Part shown: positions 1 to 6,727 of the stretch, piece by piece
Position numbering within the stretch: the stretch's first letter is position 1
Layout of the letters: every line of letters starts with the position of its first letter
NCBI GenBank assembly: GCA_910588065.1
Contig: CAJUPZ010000010.1
Coordinates: 1-64,000, forward strand
Length of the DNA stretch: 64,000 nt
Direction: 5' to 3'
Source: an uncultured Muribaculaceae bacterium
GTDB lineage: Bacteria > Bacteroidota > Bacteroidia > Bacteroidales > Muribaculaceae
Made by a program: the position numbers and the translations under genes
The notes under the pieces: model-generated
What the model was told of the DNA's origin: nothing
The model's input: only the letters and a program-made list of their open reading frames with translations
Database searches by the model: none

Positions 1-25
1 TCAACTCTTGCGCAGGTCCTAGATT

Positions 26-87
26 TCCGGGTACGTAGTGCCCGGATTACCAACGTATTATCCATATGGTGCCGGAGGTACCACACC
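26..87 (+). repeat. Dispersed palindromic repeat, left copy
   Basis: This 62-bp stretch recurs in inverted orientation at 16151-16212, with most positions identical, including the blocks TACGTAGTGCCCGGA and GGTGCCGGAGGTACCACACC. It contains short self-complementary arms: CCGGG at 28-32 pairs with CCCGG at 42-46. A second small hairpin, GGGCGC/GCGCCC, lies just downstream at 118-138. The stretch from 88 to 271 otherwise shows no gene. It resembles REP-like intergenic elements; the family name is unknown to me. Confidence 0.7.
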
Positions 88-271
88 TCACTTACCACAC
101 CGCATTGCATTCTGTAGGGGCGCCGATATATCGCGCCCATCCTCATCCCCCGCCGTGATAGCCTCATAGAGCGCCCACCTCATACGAATTATCCGAATTA
201 TAAAACTTATAAGAATTACCTCCTGTCTTCAACCCCGCCACCCGCGCCCAATGCAGTTAAAATAATCCATT

Positions 272-1213
272 TTACTCTTCTACTAGCTTTAGGAATTGAT
301 TAACTAGGTAGTGATACTCTTCTTTATTTCTGGTGAAGGTGTAAAGCCAACCATATAGCTTACCATTACAGTAGTGAGCTCCTATCACCAACGGAATATT
401 ATCTACTCCACCAGTTTCATTATAGAATTGGCTTAACTCTTTCTCTGAGATGTAGCCTACCTTCTCATTTGAATCAGTATAGATAGCAACAGCTTTAGGG
501 TTAAATTGATTGTCTGGCTCTAATATGGCATAACCAAAAGCAATAAAAGGAGCAGCTACATATCTGGCTATTCCTGCTATCTGATACCTTCCATTATAGT
601 AGAGTTCATAGCCATATTTAGAAGGAGCTTTAGCAGAGATAAATTCACCTTCTGGAAGATTCATCTTCTCTACTCGTTTAACTATAGAGTTCCTAAAGGC
701 TACTGTATTTATCCATTCACCTATATTAGATAGGAAGGAGATTACATTACCTTCTAATACCTTCTCTTTATAAACAGTGAGCCTTACACTTTCTCCATCA
801 CTATAGCCTAGCCATTTTAAGCCTTCTACATTAGCATCCTTTTCATACTGCTTCCATTGTTTCCTATCCAGCTCTACAAGTTTAGAATCATCTGGCAGAT
901 GAAAAGCTACAGCCTTAACACCATTCCTATTAGTTTCGCCAGTGTACTTAGTATATCCGTAATATACTCCAGCTGGTACTTCAATATGAAGGATATTATA
1001 GCTATACCTCTCTTCAGTACCCTTTGCAGCGTTCTTATATAGTTTGCCGAAATAGGCTCTTACATCCTCTATCATTCCTTCATAAGAGATAGCTTCAGAA
1101 GGCTTAGGAGTAGGTATAGTAATCTTAGCTACCTCTTCAGCAGGGATAGATTCAGTGCTGGAAGTAGCTTCTGCCTTATTAGGCTTTTTTTCTAAAGAAG
1201 TCAAAGATACCAA
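272..1213 (-). CDS. HIRAN-like domain protein, function unknown
   Basis: The 313-residue product has no signal peptide or membrane segment and is probably cytoplasmic. Its C-terminal half (about residues 210-265) contains a pattern with EPDNQFNPKAVAIY followed by KVGYIS, typical of HIRAN-type domains, which are known in DNA-processing enzymes and as stand-alone proteins that bind unusual DNA ends. The N-terminal 50 residues are low-complexity and rich in T, P, S and E. The gene is AT-rich compared with the core genes to the right and stands alone, with a -7 box at 1238-1231 about 18 bases before the start. The coding call is firm; the HIRAN assignment rests on motif resemblance only. Confidence 0.75.
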   Translation of the reverse strand: MVSLTSLEKKPNKAEATSSTESIPAEEVAKITIPTPKPSEAISYEGMIEDVRAYFGKLYKNAAKGTEERYSYNILHIEVPAGVYYGYTKYTGETNRNGVKAVAFHLPDDSKLVELDRKQWKQYEKDANVEGLKWLGYSDGESVRLTVYKEKVLEGNVISFLSNIGEWINTVAFRNSIVKRVEKMNLPEGEFISAKAPSKYGYELYYNGRYQIAGIARYVAAPFIAFGYAILEPDNQFNPKAVAIYTDSNEKVGYISEKELSQFYNETGGVDNIPLVIGAHYCNGKLYGWLYTFTRNKEEYHYLVNQFLKLVEE

Positions 1214-1230
1214 TATTACTTCTATTTACG

Positions 1231-1238
1231 CAAAGTTA
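1231..1238 (-). promoter_or_regulatory. Bacteroidetes -7 box for HIRAN-like gene
   Basis: On the minus strand this reads TAACTTTG, matching the Bacteroidetes -7 consensus TAnnTTTG, and sits 18 bases upstream of the start at 1213. It is divergent to the plus-strand box at 1283-1290. Confidence 0.6.
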
Positions 1239-1282
1239 GCTAAAATCCTTCAAGCTAAGGGCATACTTTCAAAAATATTTAG

Positions 1283-1290
1283 TAACTTTG
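1283..1290 (+). promoter_or_regulatory. Bacteroidetes -7 box facing the lipoprotein gene
   Basis: TAACTTTG on the plus strand matches TAnnTTTG. The next convincing plus-strand gene starts at 1602, so a transcript from here would carry a leader of about 300 bases. No closer consensus -7 box was seen before 1602. Confidence 0.5.
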
Positions 1291-1460
1291 CACTTGAAAA
1301 TAGAGCCGAAGAGTTGGCTCAATCATCTGAAAAGGTGTTATTTGAATTATCTTCTGTGATAAATTCTAGCAAAATTTCCTCATAGATAGTAAGATAAGTA
1401 CAAATAGCATCTGCATCGGTAGCTTATATCTACCCCTCTGGGGTACTATATAGCTCTATC

Positions 1461-1540
1461 GGTGTGGGTATGCTGTTTTATCACTATCTAAGGCATTGCT
1501 AGAAGCCTATCACTGGATAAAGCAAGTACAATCCCACACC
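1461..1540 (+). repeat. Long imperfect inverted repeat in the lipoprotein leader
   Basis: Outer arms GGTGTGGG (1461-1468) and CCCACACC (1533-1540) are perfectly complementary. Inside them TGCT (1471-1474) can pair with AGCA (1521-1524), TTATC (1478-1482) with GATAA (1516-1520), and AGGC (1491-1494) with GCCT (1505-1508), giving an extended interrupted stem. A second small hairpin, TACCCC-TCT-GGGGTA, lies at 1431-1445. The region 1386-1601 has no convincing gene. It could be a structured 5' leader of the lipoprotein mRNA or a small mobile-element remnant; the sequence alone does not decide. Confidence 0.5.
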
Positions 1541-1601
1541 TTTTCTATATCCAATTATAACCGCTTTATAGGGATTGTGAAGCACAAAACATTGTTTTAC
1601 A

Positions 1602-2087
1602 ATGAGATACAAACTCTTACACCTACAGTCGCTGGTTGCTGTAGCTCTGTGTGTCATTATGGCAATGGCTTTCACTAGCTGTAGCAATGATGACGATGAA
1701 CCAGAAAAAGAAGTATATAAAGCTAATGCCGAAGGTGTAGAACTTAATCTTTCTGGCGATGGAAAGTTCAGTGTTGAATACTATCACTTTTGGATTAATA
1801 GTGAAAGTATTAATGCTATGAGCAATGATTTACGAGAGCTTAATATCCCACCTAGCCAATATGGTGTTGTAGCTCCTTACTATCCACTAAGTATGGAGGT
1901 GATTTATGCTTCTCTTACTGATTTTTATGGAAGAGAGATAAACGAGAATACTGATTTCAGCAAATTAACCCCTAATCCTACAGACTATATAAATTATATT
2001 AAACACATTAAGTCTGAATATAAATTTGCAGCAAATATTTACGGGAATCTTATTATGTTCAACAGAATATCTGATATAAATTATTAA
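1602..2087 (+). CDS. Putative lipoprotein, function unknown
   Basis: The 161-residue product begins with a basic n-region and a hydrophobic stretch (residues about 10-24), followed by a lipobox ending in TSC. The SNDDDEPEKE after the cysteine is typical of Bacteroidetes lipoproteins destined for the outer membrane or surface. The mature part is about 135 residues without a domain I recognise. It lies between a structured leader and an IS element whose left end begins about 80 bases after the stop. The gene is AT-rich and probably accessory. The lipoprotein call is firm; no function can be assigned. Confidence 0.75.
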   Translation: MRYKLLHLQSLVAVALCVIMAMAFTSCSNDDDEPEKEVYKANAEGVELNLSGDGKFSVEYYHFWINSESINAMSNDLRELNIPPSQYGVVAPYYPLSMEVIYASLTDFYGREINENTDFSKLTPNPTDYINYIKHIKSEYKFAANIYGNLIMFNRISDINY

Positions 2088-2213
2088 TCTGTTATTTGGT
2101 ATTATGCCAAAGTGGATTCTTAAAAGTAATGTAACCTTATAAAAGACACAAAAAACTCTAGCTAAATCAGGAGGGCACTGAAAAAGTACCACTCATAGTA
2201 GCATCCTAAAATA

Positions 2214-2259
2214 ATCGGCACATATTCAGGCAAAAGCTTGAGTATGTGCTGATTTTTTT
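2214..2259 (+). terminator. Hairpin plus T-tract at IS left end
   Basis: Arms 2214-2228 and 2239-2253 match at 13 of 15 positions (the two mismatches allow G-T wobble), followed by a run of seven T residues ending at 2259. It has the form of an intrinsic terminator reading into the element, and may protect the transposase gene from transcription from the neighbouring lipoprotein gene. Confidence 0.65.
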
Positions 2260-2285
2260 AACTTTATGGTAGTAATCAGACAGAT

Positions 2286-3743
2286 ATGCTACCACTACAA
2301 CAGACTATACAGTTCAGTGATTATTCGGATCTATACGATTTGATTATCCCTCGGAACAGCCTATTGCGTCAGATAAATGATCTGATAGACTTTTCTTTTA
2401 TTAAAAAAGAACTCGTTGACAAGTATTGTCAAGACAATGGAAGGATGGCCGAATGTCCCATCTGGATGTTCAAATATCTTCTGTTGAAAACAATCTATGA
2501 CATATCCGATGTCGATGTTGTGGAACGATCAAGATATGATATGTCTTTCAAATACTTTCTTGGGATGAGTCCGGAGGACACTGATTTGATTAATCCGAGC
2601 TCATTATGCAAGCTTCGCAAGTTGCGTCTAAAATATAAAGATCTACTGGATTTGCTGATTGGCAAGACTGTCGGCATAGCTATAGAAAAGGGTATAATAA
2701 AGTCTCGCACGATTATAGTAGATGCCACCCATACCGGCTCACGTAGCAATCCTTGGTCGCCCTTGGAGATTCTAAGATTGCGCTCGAAGCAATTGCGCGA
2801 AAGTATATATGATGCCGACGAGACCGCAAAGAGCAATCTGCCTTCGAAGAACACGGATGACAACATTGAGCATGAACTTGACTATACAAAGGCATTGCTT
2901 GATGTAGTTGGCTCAAATCCCTCATTGGCAGAGATACCCAAGGTCAAAGAGTGACTGAATATGCTCAAGGAGATACTTGCCGATATTGAAGACCATTATG
3001 TGACATCAATAGATGAAGATGCAAGGGTGGGCCACAAGAGCGAGGATGACTCGTTTTTCGGCTACAAGACACATATCGCCATGAGCGATGAGCGTATAAT
3101 CACTGCCGCCACAGTGACTTCGGGAGAGAAGGGTGATGGCCCACAACTTGAAGAGCTGGTAAACCAGAGCCGTGCCAACGGAATGACGGTGGAAACGGTC
3201 GTTGGTGACACAGCTTATTCAGGTAAAGACAACATCATATTATCGAACAATGAAGAGAATGGTTTTGAGCTGGTTGCAAGATTAAATCCAGCCATAAGCA
3301 GTGGATTCCGTAAGGATGAGGATAAATTTGATTTCAATAAAGATGCTGGCATGTTTGTTTGCCCGGCTGGTCATATGGCAATTAGGCGCGCTGTACAAGG
3401 AAAGAAAGTACAGGGAAAGAATCAGTCAATGGTCTATTTCTTTGATGTGGATAAATGCAAGTTCTGTTCAAGGCGAGAGGGATACTACCAAGAAGGCGCA
3501 AAATCTAAAACTTATTCTGTTCAAATAAAATCATCAGAGCATCAACAGCATGAGGTGTTTGAGAAAACGGAAGAGTTCGGGAGTAAAGCAAAAGTGAGAT
3601 ATAAGATAGAGGCCAAGAACTCCGAATTAAAAAATGTATTAGGGTATGACCGAGCATGGTCATACGGAATAGAATGTATGCGTATGCAAGGGGCTATGGT
3701 TATCTTTGTAGCAAATATCAAGAGAATCCTCAAACTCAGCTGA
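2286..3743 (+). pseudogene. IS1182-family transposase, interrupted by in-frame TGA
   Basis: The reading frame is continuous over about 485 codons except for TGA at 2952-2954, between ...KVKE and LNMLKE.... CGA (Arg) would restore a natural helix, so a single C-to-T change at a CpG is the simplest explanation. The N-terminal part (to about residue 130) resembles the DUF772 region. The DDE catalytic residues appear intact: VDATHTG near residue 143, GDTAYSG in the middle and YKIEAKNSELK near the C-terminus. A cysteine-containing insert with CPAGH and CKFC precedes the last acidic motif, as in IS1182 relatives. Without readthrough the protein is split into 222 and about 260 residues, so it is probably inactive. 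Confidence 0.85.
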
Positions 3744-3844
3744 GGGAGAGTCTTTTAGTCCTCTAAAAAGCCCTTAATTGGCCGTTTTTAAGCTTTACAG
3801 GGCAAGTGTCCGCTAAATTCTTAGATTCAAAAGTAGAAAAATAT

Positions 3845-3878
3845 GTTCGCCAAATCCAATTATATGGACTTGGCGAAC
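3845..3878. terminator. Hairpin at IS right end
   Basis: Arms 3845-3857 and 3866-3878 are complementary over 13 positions with one mismatch, around an 8-base AT loop. It lies between the transposase stop and the right inverted repeat, with only a modest T-rich tail, and may end the transposase transcript or block read-out. Confidence 0.5.
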
Positions 3879-3991
3879 CTTTCATTTTATAGCCTTTAGA
3901 GAGCCGATGCAAATTTTAGCATCTTTTTCAGCGCCCTCGCTCGTCATCCGCTTTTTTTATCAGGATATTTGGTAGATACAGAACAATACTC

Positions 3992-3999
3992 TAATTTTG
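3992..3999 (+). promoter_or_regulatory. Bacteroidetes -7 box for MarR-GNAT gene
   Basis: TAATTTTG fits TAnnTTTG and lies 37 bases before the start at 4037, outside the IS right end. Confidence 0.55.
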
Positions 4000-4036
4000 T
4001 GTAATCAATTACGAAATTAAATACTGATATTCTGAT

Positions 4037-4990
4037 ATGGACTTCTTTGAACGTACAGGCAAAATGGCAATCGGCAGCAGGCTTAGGGTGCTGACTGAAA
4101 CACTGACCCGCGATGCTGCGAGCATCTATGGACTTTATGGCGTTGACATAAAGCCCAAATGGTTTCCTGTCTTTTACTCGCTGACCGACGAACAGCCAAA
4201 GAGTGTAACAGCCATTGCAAGGGAAATAGGACAGTCTCACCCCTCGGTAAGCACCATAGTCAAGGAAATGATTATAGCAGGACTTATCGAGGATGTTGAT
4301 GACAAGGTCGACCGCAGATGTACCCTTATAACGCTTACTGAATACGGCAAAAGCCTATCACAAGAGCTGATAGCGCAACTCCGTGATGTCGAGCGTGCCG
4401 TGGAGCAGATTTCATCAGAGTGTGACAATGACCTATGGGCTGCAATCGCCGATTGGGAGAAAGCCCTCGGGCACAAATCCATACTTGACCGGGTAAAGGA
4501 GATAAAGGAGCAACGCGAACATTCCGAGGTTGAGATTGTCGAGTATCAACCACAATACAAAAAAGCGTTCTACGAACTAAACCGCAAGTGGATTGAAATG
4601 TATTGGGAATTGGAGCCGCATGATATTGAAGTTCTGGAAAATCCCGAGAAACATATCCTTGAAAAAGGCGGTCATATATTTGTGGCACTGTACAACGGCT
4701 TTCCCGTTGGTGTATGTGCCTTGTGCCCCATGCCGCAAGAATCTGCCTACGATTTTGAGCTGGCAAAGCTCGCGGTCAACAATTCTATCCAACGAAAAGG
4801 GATAGGTCGCAGACTTTGTGACGCTGTAATCAACAAAGCGCGTGAGTTGGGTGGTGTGATGCTGTTTCTTGAAAGCAATACCCGGCTTAAACCTGCGATA
4901 GCCCTGTACCGCAAACTCGGTTTCAATGAATTACCTGAATATCATCCGGCATACGCCCGTGGTGATATACAGATGGAACTATCGCTCTAA
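4037..4990 (+). CDS. MarR-type regulator fused to GNAT acetyltransferase
   Basis: The 317-residue protein has an N-terminal winged helix-turn-helix of MarR type (about residues 30-145; TAIAREIGQSHPSVSTIVKEM as recognition region, followed by a basic wing with DRRCTLITLT) and a C-terminal GNAT acetyltransferase (about 160-315) with the acetyl-CoA binding pattern RKGIGRRLCDAV and a final YRKLGF. Fusions of this kind are widespread. The natural substrate cannot be read from sequence. It is followed after 10 bases by a cupin gene, so the two are probably co-transcribed from the -7 box at 3992. The domain calls are firm. Confidence 0.88.
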   Translation: MDFFERTGKMAIGSRLRVLTETLTRDAASIYGLYGVDIKPKWFPVFYSLTDEQPKSVTAIAREIGQSHPSVSTIVKEMIIAGLIEDVDDKVDRRCTLITLTEYGKSLSQELIAQLRDVERAVEQISSECDNDLWAAIADWEKALGHKSILDRVKEIKEQREHSEVEIVEYQPQYKKAFYELNRKWIEMYWELEPHDIEVLENPEKHILEKGGHIFVALYNGFPVGVCALCPMPQESAYDFELAKLAVNNSIQRKGIGRRLCDAVINKARELGGVMLFLESNTRLKPAIALYRKLGFNELPEYHPAYARGDIQMELSL

Positions 4991-5000
4991 AAACCAATAT

Positions 5001-5339
5001 ATGAAGACTAAAGTGTTTGTTCGGCGCGAAGATGCGCTCAAAAAGACTTTCAAGGGCGTAAATCTTGATTCCCTTGCTGTTGGAGAGAAGTCAATGGTGA
5101 CGAAAATGAACTATGTGAAGGGCAATTTCGCCACGCTTCACACTCATCCCCACGAACAGTGCGGCTACGTTATCTCAGGCGAATACCGTCTGATAGTGGA
5201 GGGAGAAGAGAAGATAGATGTGATAATGCACCCCGGTGATACATACGCGATTCCCGGAAATACTCCTCACTCTTTTGAGGTAATCGAGGGTGGAGAGGTT
5301 GTTGACGTGTTCACACCCCAGCGCGAAGACTACCTCTGA
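5001..5339 (+). CDS. Small cupin-domain protein
   Basis: The product has 112 residues and forms a single cupin barrel. The metal-binding pattern is visible as HTHPHEQ with a following E (about residues 45-60) and PGNTPHSFEV (about 85-95). Small cupins of this type bind a metal ion and act as isomerases, dioxygenases or sensors; nothing here fixes the substrate. The start at 5001 is preferred over a longer in-frame start at 4926 because the latter would overlap the acetyltransferase gene by 65 bases. It probably shares a transcript with the upstream MarR-GNAT gene. Confidence 0.85.
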   Translation: MKTKVFVRREDALKKTFKGVNLDSLAVGEKSMVTKMNYVKGNFATLHTHPHEQCGYVISGEYRLIVEGEEKIDVIMHPGDTYAIPGNTPHSFEVIEGGEVVDVFTPQREDYL

Positions 5340-5427
5340 ATCTGATTGATATTGAAATCCAATTCCACAAGTTTTTTACCATTAGGCAACATTTCTTCCT
5401 TTTTATAACACAGGCAATTTTTGATTG

Positions 5428-5562
5428 AAAGCCCTTGATGTGCTGTATGGTTCAGAGACTTTCGCAAGAGTCAATGACCCGGAATGCGGTTTGTATTATC
5501 AGGGAGCTGTCTATGTATTCTCATTCCTTAAAAATGAAATCGAAACCGGAAAAATAGCTTAA
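5428..5562 (+). pseudogene. Truncated 3' copy of the third cassette gene
   Basis: Reading from AAA at 5428 gives 44 residues identical to the C-terminal 44 residues of the protein encoded at 6392-6613, ending in the same TAA; only two synonymous base differences occur. There is no start codon or N-terminal part: similarity stops abruptly at 5428. It is a gene remnant from a partial duplication or from an earlier, partly deleted cassette copy. Confidence 0.9.
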
Positions 5563-5639
5563 CGCTCTGATTAGCAGTAAATTGCCTTGTAGATTCAATC
5601 CGCAGGGAATTTTATTTTGCACCGAACGGCTTTTTGTGC

Positions 5640-5647
5640 TACCTTTG
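5640..5647 (+). promoter_or_regulatory. -7 box for the DUF3791/DUF3990 cassette
   Basis: TACCTTTG fits TAnnTTTG, with TTTTGCACC as a plausible -33 element about 20 bases upstream. It lies 38 bases before the first cassette gene and is identical to the box at 6691-6698 in front of fumarase, because both are inside the 221-bp direct repeat. Confidence 0.7.
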
Positions 5648-5685
5648 CATTTATACACCTCATAATCATAGTGTATACATGACTT

Positions 5686-5913
5686 ATGGACAAACATGAT
5701 TTAAAAAACCGAATAGAATATATAGTGGTTTGTGTCAGTGAATTTGCAAAGCGGTTCAAACTGACCAACCAACAGGCGTACGCATATCTCCGCCGATTTA
5801 CCGGCATTGACTTCCTCAATGAGTTTTACGAGGTCGAACACACGCAGTCAATTGAAACTGCTGTTGATGATCTTCAAAGGCTATGCTATAAAAATGGAGG
5901 AAGAATATCATGA
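5686..5913 (+). CDS. DUF3791-family small protein, likely antitoxin-like partner
   Basis: The 75-residue protein is predicted to be helical and carries the pattern of the DUF3791 family: an N-terminal helix (IEYIVVCVSEFAKRF), then TNQQAYAYLRRFTGIDFL, then a final part with YEVEHTQSIE. DUF3791 genes are commonly found directly upstream of DUF3990 genes, and the pairs are regarded as toxin-antitoxin-like; which member neutralises the other is inference. Its stop overlaps the start of the next gene by 4 bases (ATGA), so the two are translationally coupled. Confidence 0.8.
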   Translation: MDKHDLKNRIEYIVVCVSEFAKRFKLTNQQAYAYLRRFTGIDFLNEFYEVEHTQSIETAVDDLQRLCYKNGGRIS

Positions 5914-6395
5914 TAATTTTGCATCATGGTTCATATACTGGCATTGACAGCATAGACTTGTCAAAAAGCAAGCCCGGTAAGGATTTTGGAAAAGGGTTTT
6001 ATCTGAACCCCGACTACGACCAAGCGCTTCTCTGGGCTGAATCAAGAGTGAGAACGCTTCAGGACAGCAAACCGACAGTTACTTCATACGAATTTGATAT
6101 CGATAGAGCACAGCAAGCGGGTATCAAAGTGAAAGTATTCAATGACTACACTGCCGAATGGGCTGAATTTGTTGTCGGCAACCGACGCAATACATCTGAC
6201 ATTCCTTATCACACTTTTGACATAGTCATCGGTCCTATCGCAGATGATAATGTAGGCCGGCAGATACAGCTGTATATGCAAGGCTATTGGTCTATAGAAC
6301 AATTGATTGATAGGATTAAATACACATCAAAGATGTCTATGCAGTACTTCTTTGGCAGTGTAGAGGCTTTAACCTATTTAACTAAAATATCATGA
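5910..6395 (+). CDS. DUF3990 protein, ADP-ribosyltransferase-like
   Basis: The 161-residue product matches the DUF3990 pattern, a family placed with the ADP-ribosyltransferase fold. Candidate active-site residues are visible in the expected order: LHHGS at residues 4-8, DFGKGFYLN at 25-33, and EWAEFVVGNR at 83-92, recalling the H-Y-E arrangement of NAD-dependent toxins. It has no signal peptide and presumably acts in the cytoplasm, as a toxin or modifier of a host or phage target; the target is unknown. It overlaps both neighbours by 4 bases, forming a tight three-gene unit. Confidence 0.82.
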   Translation: MIILHHGSYTGIDSIDLSKSKPGKDFGKGFYLNPDYDQALLWAESRVRTLQDSKPTVTSYEFDIDRAQQAGIKVKVFNDYTAEWAEFVVGNRRNTSDIPYHTFDIVIGPIADDNVGRQIQLYMQGYWSIEQLIDRIKYTSKMSMQYFFGSVEALTYLTKIS

Positions 6396-6613
6396 ATAAA
6401 GACATAAGTCTGGAAGTCGAATTTCTTGCGGCAGATCTTACCGGGATGTTGATTGAACATTATGGCTGGGACATGATAAAAGCTCTTGATGTGCTGTATG
6501 GTTCGGAGACTTTCGCAAGAGTCAATGACCCGGAATGCGGTTTGTATTATCAGGGAGCTGTCTATGTATTCTCATTCCTTAAAAATGAAATCGAAACCGG
6601 AAAAATAGCTTAA
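6392..6613 (+). CDS. Small third protein of the DUF3990 cassette
   Basis: The protein has 73 residues, is acidic and is mostly helical by composition, with the conserved-looking stretch ALDVLYGSETF followed by DPECGLYYQGAVYVFSFL. It starts inside the stop of the DUF3990 gene (ATGA overlap). It is not clearly the same fold as the first cassette protein, but is similar in size and may be a second antitoxin or an accessory subunit. Its last 44 codons are duplicated at 5428-5562. The function is inferred from context only. Confidence 0.78.
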   Translation: MNKDISLEVEFLAADLTGMLIEHYGWDMIKALDVLYGSETFARVNDPECGLYYQGAVYVFSFLKNEIETGKIA

Positions 6614-6699
6614 TACTTTGATTAACAACAAACTGCCTTGTTGATTCAATCAGCAGGGAATTTTATTTTGCACCGAACGGCTTTTTGTGCTACCTTTGC
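6479..6699 (+). repeat. Direct repeat, right copy (221 bp)
   Basis: This is the partner of 5428-5648. The copy begins at codon 30 of the third cassette gene and runs through its stop to the end of the -7 box that precedes fumarase. The promoter part (about the last 50 bases) is identical in the two copies. Confidence 0.95.
6691..6698 (+). promoter_or_regulatory. -7 box for fumarase-men operon
   Basis: TACCTTTG with an upstream TTTTGCACC, 29 bases before the fumarase start. The same sequence stands in front of the DUF3791 gene at 5640. Confidence 0.7.
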
Positions 6700-6727
6700 G
6701 GTATTCATTCTAAAAACATAACGATAT

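Larger units (their letters stand above)
2171..3938 (+). mobile_element. IS1182-family insertion sequence, probably inactive
   Basis: Terminal inverted repeats are visible: GAGGGCACTGAAAAAG at 2171-2186 and its near-perfect complement CTTTTTCAGCGCCCTC at 3923-3938 (15 of 16 matched). Between them lies one long transposase frame of the IS1182 type, broken by a TGA at 2952-2954. Each end has a hairpin between the inverted repeat and the transposase gene (2214-2259 and 3845-3878). No clear target-site duplication was seen in the flanks. The element is about 1.77 kb, a normal size for the family. Confidence 0.85.
5428..5648 (+). repeat. Direct repeat, left copy (221 bp)
   Basis: This segment is repeated at 6479-6699 with the same length and about 11 mismatches (roughly 95% identity), most of them in the non-coding middle. 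It contains the last 44 codons of the third cassette gene and a complete promoter ending in TACCTTTGC. The two copies bracket the cassette genes, so recombination between them would remove exactly 1051 bp. Confidence 0.95.

Noticed and set aside
1155..1385. Plus-strand frame of 76 codons overlapping the HIRAN-like gene
   Set aside because: Its start lies inside the opposite gene, and the only plus-strand promoter (1283-1290) lies inside the frame itself; no recognisable domain.
2952..2954. TGA in the transposase as a selenocysteine codon
   Set aside because: The position is not catalytic and no selenocysteine insertion hairpin is evident just downstream; a CGA-to-TGA change explains it.
2160..3950. 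Target-site duplication of the IS element
   Set aside because: The bases flanking the two inverted repeats do not match convincingly.
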